This document shows, in pieces, positions 52,901-56,782 of a DNA stretch of 56,782 nt. How positions within the stretch are numbered: the stretch's first letter is position 1; each line of letters opens with the position of its first letter. The position numbers and the translations under genes were made by a program. Origin of the DNA: Proteobacteria bacterium UBA1858 (lineage in GTDB: Bacteria; Pseudomonadota; Gammaproteobacteria; UBA4575); assembly GCA_002338385.1 (NCBI GenBank), contig DDIE01000011.1:1-56782 (forward strand), in the 5' to 3' direction. The notes under the pieces were generated by a model that saw only the letters and a program-made list of their open reading frames with translations, was not told the DNA's origin and did not search any database.

Positions 52901-52948
52901 AGTGTGCTCACAGATCCTGGAATGTTCACTTTTTAGACAGATAAGTTT

Positions 52949-53710
52949 ATGCACTTGCTGATTAGTAATGATGACGGCTACCAAGCGCCTGGTATTCAAT
53001 GTCTAGCCGAAGCGCTCGCGAAAATTGCCACTATCACGGTTGTTGCCCCGCATTTTGATCGCAGTGGTGCCAGTAATTCACTCACCCTGCAGACTCCAAT
53101 TCGTGCCACTGAAGTGCGCCCTGGCTGGTACCGAGTGGATGGCACACCGACTGATTGTGTCCATCTCGGGGTGACAGGCTTGCTTCAGCAAGAGCCGGAT
53201 ATGGTGGTGTCTGGCATCAATGCCGGCGCTAACCTGGGTGATGATGTCATCTATTCTGGCACCGTGGCAGCCGCCATGGAGGGACGCCATTTAGGTGCGC
53301 CAGCGATAGCCGTATCAATTAATTCATTTCATCCACAGCACTTTGCGACCGCAGCACATGTGGCCACCCATTTTGTCCAACAGTTGATCCAGAAGCCCTT
53401 GGCGAACGATACAATTCTGAATATCAATGTCCCAGATATCCCCTTAAGTGCACTCGCGGGCGTTAAAACGACTCGCCTAGGCAATCGGCATAAGGCTGAA
53501 CCAGCCATCCAACAACAGGATCCTAGAGGTCGACCGGTGTACTGGGTGGGGGCGGCCGGGCCGGAACAGGATGCAGGTCCTGGAACCGACTTTCATGCCG
53601 TCAATAACAATTTTGTCTCAGTAACACCATTGCATGTTGATTTAACTCAATATTCCGCCATGGATGGCATTAATGAGTGGTTAATGGGAACTGAGCTTGG
53701 GCATGAATAA
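52949..53710 (+). CDS. surE: 5'/3'-nucleotidase SurE
   Basis: SurE dephosphorylates nucleoside 5' and 3' monophosphates and is linked to stationary-phase survival. The 253-residue product has the metal-binding start LLISNDDGYQAPGI (Asp8, Asp9). SGASNSLTLQTP, VDGTPTDCVHLG and the signature VSGINAGANLGDDVIYSGTV follow. Length is normal. It overlaps pcm by eight bases, the conserved surE-pcm pair. Confidence 0.96.
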   Translation: MHLLISNDDGYQAPGIQCLAEALAKIATITVVAPHFDRSGASNSLTLQTPIRATEVRPGWYRVDGTPTDCVHLGVTGLLQQEPDMVVSGINAGANLGDDVIYSGTVAAAMEGRHLGAPAIAVSINSFHPQHFATAAHVATHFVQQLIQKPLANDTILNINVPDIPLSALAGVKTTRLGNRHKAEPAIQQQDPRGRPVYWVGAAGPEQDAGPGTDFHAVNNNFVSVTPLHVDLTQYSAMDGINEWLMGTELGHE

Positions 53711-54359
53711 ACACACTCAGGGTATCGGGATGACTTCCCAGCGTACGCGTGATCGCCTGATCGAAAGACTGCGACACAAGGGTATCCAGAACCATGACGT
53801 CCTGGAAGCGATGCGCCTATTGCCACGTCATTTATTCGTAGATGAAGCATTGGCGTCCAGAGCCTATGAGGATGATGCTTTACCGATAGGTCATAAACAG
53901 ACCATCTCCCAACCCTATATTGTGGCGCGCATGACTGAGGCGCTGCTGGCTGGGGATGCACCCAAAAAAGTATTAGAAATTGGTACCGGGAGTGGCTATC
54001 AGGCTGCGCTGTTGGCGCAGTTAGTCGAACAGGTCTATACCTTAGAGCGCATAAAACCCCTCTACCTGCAGACAAAAAAACGCCTAGCGAGTCTGAATCT
54101 GCGTAATGTGCGCTGTAAATTGTCAGATGGTACTTGGGGCTGGGAAGGTTACGCACCCTATGATGCAATAATTGTGACGTGTGCGGCACCCGAGATCCCC
54201 ACCTCATTGATTGAACAATTGACGCTAGGTGGATGCCTGATTATACCTGTCGGTGCAGCTGACGCCGCACAACAACTACTCACTCTAAAAAGAACTCAAC
54301 AAGGTGTGACCAAGGAGAAGCTAGAAGATGTTCTGTTTGTGCCGCTGGTTAGAGACTAA
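53703..54359 (+). CDS. pcm: Protein-L-isoaspartate O-methyltransferase
   Basis: Pcm repairs isoaspartyl residues in aged proteins using S-adenosylmethionine. The 218-residue product has the family start RDRLIERLRHKGI, then LPRHLFVDEALASRAYEDDALPI, HKQTISQPYIVARM and the SAM motif VLEIGTGSGYQAALLAQL. YDAIIVTCAAPEIP follows near the C-terminus. ATG 53703 is chosen, giving an overlap with the surE stop; ATG 53730 nearer the conserved start is equally possible. Confidence 0.94.
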   Translation: MNKHTQGIGMTSQRTRDRLIERLRHKGIQNHDVLEAMRLLPRHLFVDEALASRAYEDDALPIGHKQTISQPYIVARMTEALLAGDAPKKVLEIGTGSGYQAALLAQLVEQVYTLERIKPLYLQTKKRLASLNLRNVRCKLSDGTWGWEGYAPYDAIIVTCAAPEIPTSLIEQLTLGGCLIIPVGAADAAQQLLTLKRTQQGVTKEKLEDVLFVPLVRD

Positions 54360-54370
54360 AATCTAGACTG

Positions 54371-54952
54371 ATGCGTCTATTCGCTAAGCTTTACCAACAA
54401 TGTATGCACGCGGCAGCACATCAGCATGCGCCCAAAGCGCTATGTGCGCTGAGTTTTGCCGAATCATCTTTTTTCCCAATACCTCCAGATGTAATGTTGG
54501 CGCCGATGGCATTGCGCAGCCCGCAACGAGCCTTATGGTATGCTTTTCTGTGCACATTATTTTCTGTTCTGGGTGGCGTGCTGGGTTATTTAATCGGTTT
54601 CTACGCATTTGATTTGATTGCCGAATTATTACAGACCACACGCTATTGGCAAGCCTATTTAGAAACCAGGGGATGGTTTCAAAAATGGGGTGTATGGTTG
54701 GTATTTGTGGCTGGATTTTCGCCGATTCCTTATAAGCTTTTCACCATCACTGCAGGGGTCATGGCTCAGCCTCTGCTGGTATTTGTGCTGGTGTCATTTA
54801 TTGGGCGCGGAGCAAGATTTTTTTTGCTGGCCGGCCTACTGAAGACTCTCGGGGCACGCATAGAACCATTACTGGCGCGTTACATTGAATGGTTAGGCTG
54901 GTTATTTGTGTGCGTACTGACACTCGCCTTGATTATAATGTCATCACACTAG
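54371..54952 (+). CDS. YqaA family membrane protein (SNARE-associated/DedA-like)
   Basis: The 193-residue inner-membrane protein has four or five hydrophobic helices. DedA-type signatures are FAESSFFPIPPDVMLAPMAL near residues 28-47, GGVLGYLIGFY, and FSPIPYKLFTITAGVMAQP with the conserved Pro/Lys. YqaA proteins belong to the VTT-like superfamily; members are linked to lipid flipping or membrane homeostasis, but this subgroup is not characterised. It lies 11 bases after pcm and 15 bases before nlpD, in a conserved surE-pcm-yqaA-nlpD order. Confidence 0.88.
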   Translation: MRLFAKLYQQCMHAAAHQHAPKALCALSFAESSFFPIPPDVMLAPMALRSPQRALWYAFLCTLFSVLGGVLGYLIGFYAFDLIAELLQTTRYWQAYLETRGWFQKWGVWLVFVAGFSPIPYKLFTITAGVMAQPLLVFVLVSFIGRGARFFLLAGLLKTLGARIEPLLARYIEWLGWLFVCVLTLALIIMSSH

Positions 54953-54967
54953 CTAAACCCGTTGTCG

Positions 54968-55660
54968 ATGAATTATTACCGTTGTCTGACCATCGTTTTT
55001 AAAACTGCTTTGATTGTTGGCATGAGCATCATGTTGGGCTTTGGCTGCGCGACTAAAGGCAAAGCGCCGCGCTACTACCACCACAGCTACCATACCGTCT
55101 CTAAGGGTGAAACTTTGTATTCCATCAGTTTTAAATATGGTGTGTCACTCAAGCAATTAGCGTATTGGAACAATATCTCCGAGCCTTATGTGATTTATCC
55201 GGGACAGAAGTTGCGCCTCAATAGCTCTGCTCGAGCCAAAAACACAACCACTACCAAAGAAAAGTCCGCGCCAAGAAAAACCACCTCAGCTGCGGCTAAA
55301 CCGATTGGTCAATGGCAATGGCCAGTGCAGGGTAAAGTGATCAGAGGCTTTTCCAAGGACAACAATGGCATCGATATTGTGGCCCCTGAAGGGACGCTGG
55401 TCACCGCGGCCGCTTCTGGCAAGATAGTGTATGCCGGCGACAGTCTGCGTGGCTATGGCAATCTGATTATCATCAAACACAATAGCAGCTACTTTAGCGC
55501 TTATGCGCACAATAAAAAGTTACTCGTGAAAGAGGAGGATACTATTGCTATCGGACAAGGTATCGCTCAGGTCGGTCGCACGGGCGCTGATCGGGTCATG
55601 TTGCATTTTGAAATTCGTCGCGATGGCAACCCTGTGGACCCGCAAAAATATCTGCCCTGA
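54968..55660 (+). CDS. nlpD: NlpD-like lipoprotein, LysM plus degenerate LytM domain
   Basis: NlpD activates a periplasmic amidase (AmiC in E. coli) at the division septum. The 230-residue product has a lipoprotein signal ending LGFGC (lipid Cys27), a LysM peptidoglycan-binding domain (about 41-84, HTVSKGETLYSISFKYG) and a low-complexity Lys/Thr/Ala linker. A LytM/M23 domain (about 115-230) follows. The zinc ligands are degraded: the first motif reads NNGID instead of HxxxD, and the last reads MLHFEI instead of HxH. That is the pattern of activators rather than active endopeptidases. ATG 54968 is preferred to a TTG two codons upstream. rpoS does not follow. Confidence 0.92.
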   Translation: MNYYRCLTIVFKTALIVGMSIMLGFGCATKGKAPRYYHHSYHTVSKGETLYSISFKYGVSLKQLAYWNNISEPYVIYPGQKLRLNSSARAKNTTTTKEKSAPRKTTSAAAKPIGQWQWPVQGKVIRGFSKDNNGIDIVAPEGTLVTAAASGKIVYAGDSLRGYGNLIIIKHNSSYFSAYAHNKKLLVKEEDTIAIGQGIAQVGRTGADRVMLHFEIRRDGNPVDPQKYLP

Positions 55661-55799
55661 GACAAGCTTAGCGCAAATTATTAAAGAATTTTCTTCAATT
55701 TGGTGGTTACCCATTGGCGGCACTCCTGTAAAATACCCCGCTGGATCATGATCAATCGAATAATAACTCTTAGATAGGATAGCCACAGCGCCAGCCAGC

Positions 55800-56782
55800 A
55801 TGGAAGAATTCTCCCGCATTAAAAGACTACCACCGTATGTTTTCAACATTGTCAATCAGCGCAAAGCGATATTTCGTGCAGCTGGGGAGGATATTGTCGA
55901 CTTTGGTATGGGCAACCCTGATCAGCCAGCGCCGCAACACATTATCGATAAGCTGGTGGAGGCAGCTCAACGTGAGGACACCCATCGCTATTCGCTGTCC
56001 AAAGGTATTCCGCGACTGCGACGTTCGATTTGTAACTGGTATCAACGTAAATTCAATGTTGAACTGGATCCGGAAGAAGAGGCTATTGTCACAATTGGCT
56101 CGAAAGAGGGCTTAGCTCATCTGGCACTCGCCATGTTAGGTCCAGGTGATGCTGTCTTGGTGCCAAACCCAGCCTACCCAATTCACCCCTACGGCTGTGT
56201 CATAGCGGGCGCCGAGGTTATTTATGTGCCTGTCGGTGAGGACATCGATTTTTTCGCTGAACTGGAAAAAGCTATTCGTGATACTTGGCCTAAGCCAAAA
56301 CTCATTATCCTTAATTTTCCAGCCAACCCTACTGCACAATGTGTCGATCTGGAATTCTTTGAGCGGGTAGTGGCGATTGCCAGAGAACACAATATTTATG
56401 TTATCAATGATATCGCATATGCGGAAATCACCTTCGATGGATATCAACCACCCTCAATCTTACAGGTTGCAGGCGCCCAAGATATCGCGGCTGAATTTTA
56501 CTCGCTATCTAAAACCTACAACATGCCTGGTTGGCGAGTAGGCTTCATGTGTGGCAATAAAACGCTGGTGAGCGCTTTGGCAAAGCTTAAATCTTATCTC
56601 GATTATGGTATGTTCACGCCCATTCAGGTGGCGGCAATTGCCGCCTTAGATGGACCGCAAGATTGCGTTGAAGATATCCGCGCAATGTATCGCTCGCGAC
56701 GTGATGTATTAATTGAGGGCTTGAATAGCCTGGGGTGGGAAGTCACGCCGCCAAAAGCAACTATGTTTGTTTGGGCTAAAAT
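55800..56782 (+). CDS. AlaC-like alanine/aspartate-family aminotransferase, 5' part
   Basis: The window ends inside this gene; 327 complete codons are visible. The product begins MEEFSRIKRLPPYVFNIVNQ and shows fold-type I PLP-enzyme motifs: DFGMGNPDQPAP, GSKEGLAHLALAM, NFPANPTAQ and the internal-aldimine segment YSLSKTYNMPGWRVGF with the PLP Lys. This pattern fits AlaC-type glutamate-pyruvate aminotransferases of Proteobacteria. The gene has a 139-base leader after nlpD with no clear terminator between. In many relatives the downstream neighbour is a homoserine dehydrogenase, which cannot be checked here. Confidence 0.9.
   Translation, partial: MEEFSRIKRLPPYVFNIVNQRKAIFRAAGEDIVDFGMGNPDQPAPQHIIDKLVEAAQREDTHRYSLSKGIPRLRRSICNWYQRKFNVELDPEEEAIVTIGSKEGLAHLALAMLGPGDAVLVPNPAYPIHPYGCVIAGAEVIYVPVGEDIDFFAELEKAIRDTWPKPKLIILNFPANPTAQCVDLEFFERVVAIAREHNIYVINDIAYAEITFDGYQPPSILQVAGAQDIAAEFYSLSKTYNMPGWRVGFMCGNKTLVSALAKLKSYLDYGMFTPIQVAAIAALDGPQDCVEDIRAMYRSRRDVLIEGLNSLGWEVTPPKATMFVWAK

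Noticed and set aside
53647..54207. 186-residue open frame on the minus strand across surE and pcm
   Set aside because: It is antisense to two firmly identified genes, has no domain resemblance and no ribosome-binding site; a shadow frame.
1..56782. Mobile elements, CRISPR arrays, tRNA or rRNA genes, prophage or plasmid signatures
   Set aside because: No transposase, integrase, repeat-spacer pattern or RNA gene could be recognised; genes are packed in conserved housekeeping order on both strands.

Overview
The window reads as an ordinary chromosomal stretch of a Gammaproteobacterium. This rests on gene content and order: nqrABCDEF-nqrM, recJ-prfB-lysS, sdhCDAB-sdhE-ygfX near a divergent ygfZ, nagZ next to a methylthioinosine phosphorylase, mfd next to csiV, ccmABCDEFGHI, lolCD-comEC, kdsB, and surE-pcm-yqaA-nlpD. 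I see no insertion sequences, prophage, CRISPR array, rRNA or tRNA. Two features narrow the lifestyle. A three-gene cluster (7134-9885) resembles methanofuran/tetrahydromethanopterin cofactor synthesis, which points to H4MPT-linked C1 (methylotrophic) metabolism. A flavocytochrome c sulfide dehydrogenase locus (32916-35506) points to sulfide oxidation. The genus cannot be fixed from this window.

Layout. 1-5195: the Na+-translocating NADH:quinone reductase operon with its maturation factor NqrM and an overlapping CBS-domain gene. 5318-7117: an EAL-CBS-GGDEF c-di-GMP protein. 7134-9885 (minus): dihydropteroate-synthase-like, DUF447 and MfnB-like genes, tightly packed. 9947-14961: recJ, prfB (with an intact programmed +1 frameshift), lysS, tag. 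14958-16105 (minus): ygfZ translationally coupled to a 53-residue membrane-protein gene. 16472-20967: succinate dehydrogenase, its flavinylation factor SdhE, a YgfX-like protein and a DUF1249 protein. 21063-22592: an IscR-like regulator without cluster cysteines, then an Asp-nucleophile alpha/beta hydrolase. 22607-24739 (minus): mdh and zapE.

24740-25146 is a gene-free region with a strong sigma-54 promoter motif, an upstream palindrome and, about 90 bases downstream, an intrinsic terminator. Together these look like an undescribed RpoN-dependent small RNA, and this is the most novel signal in the window. 25147-28588: nagZ, a MscS channel, and a purine/methylthioinosine salvage pair. 28595-32815 (minus): csiV and mfd. 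32916-35506 (minus): a tetraheme NapC/NirT-type cytochrome, FccA and FccB. 35629-42503: the complete System I cytochrome c maturation operon, divergent from the cytochrome genes it would serve. 42595-43407: an orphan TupA-like tungstate-binding protein. 43431-45328 (minus): agmatine to putrescine (aguA, aguB). 45501-50835: lolC/E-type permease, lolD, comEC, a Trm112-like protein, kdsB. 50847-52900 (minus): moeA, smr and a possible 65-residue gene. 52949-55660: surE, pcm, yqaA, nlpD. 55800 to the end: an AlaC-like aminotransferase cut by the window edge.

The genes join into a respiratory theme. NADH and succinate feed the quinone pool through Nqr and Sdh. Sulfide electrons enter at c-type cytochromes, possibly communicating with quinone through the NapC-like protein. 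The ccm genes attach the hemes these cytochromes need. All assignments are from reading motifs by eye; no database search was run.
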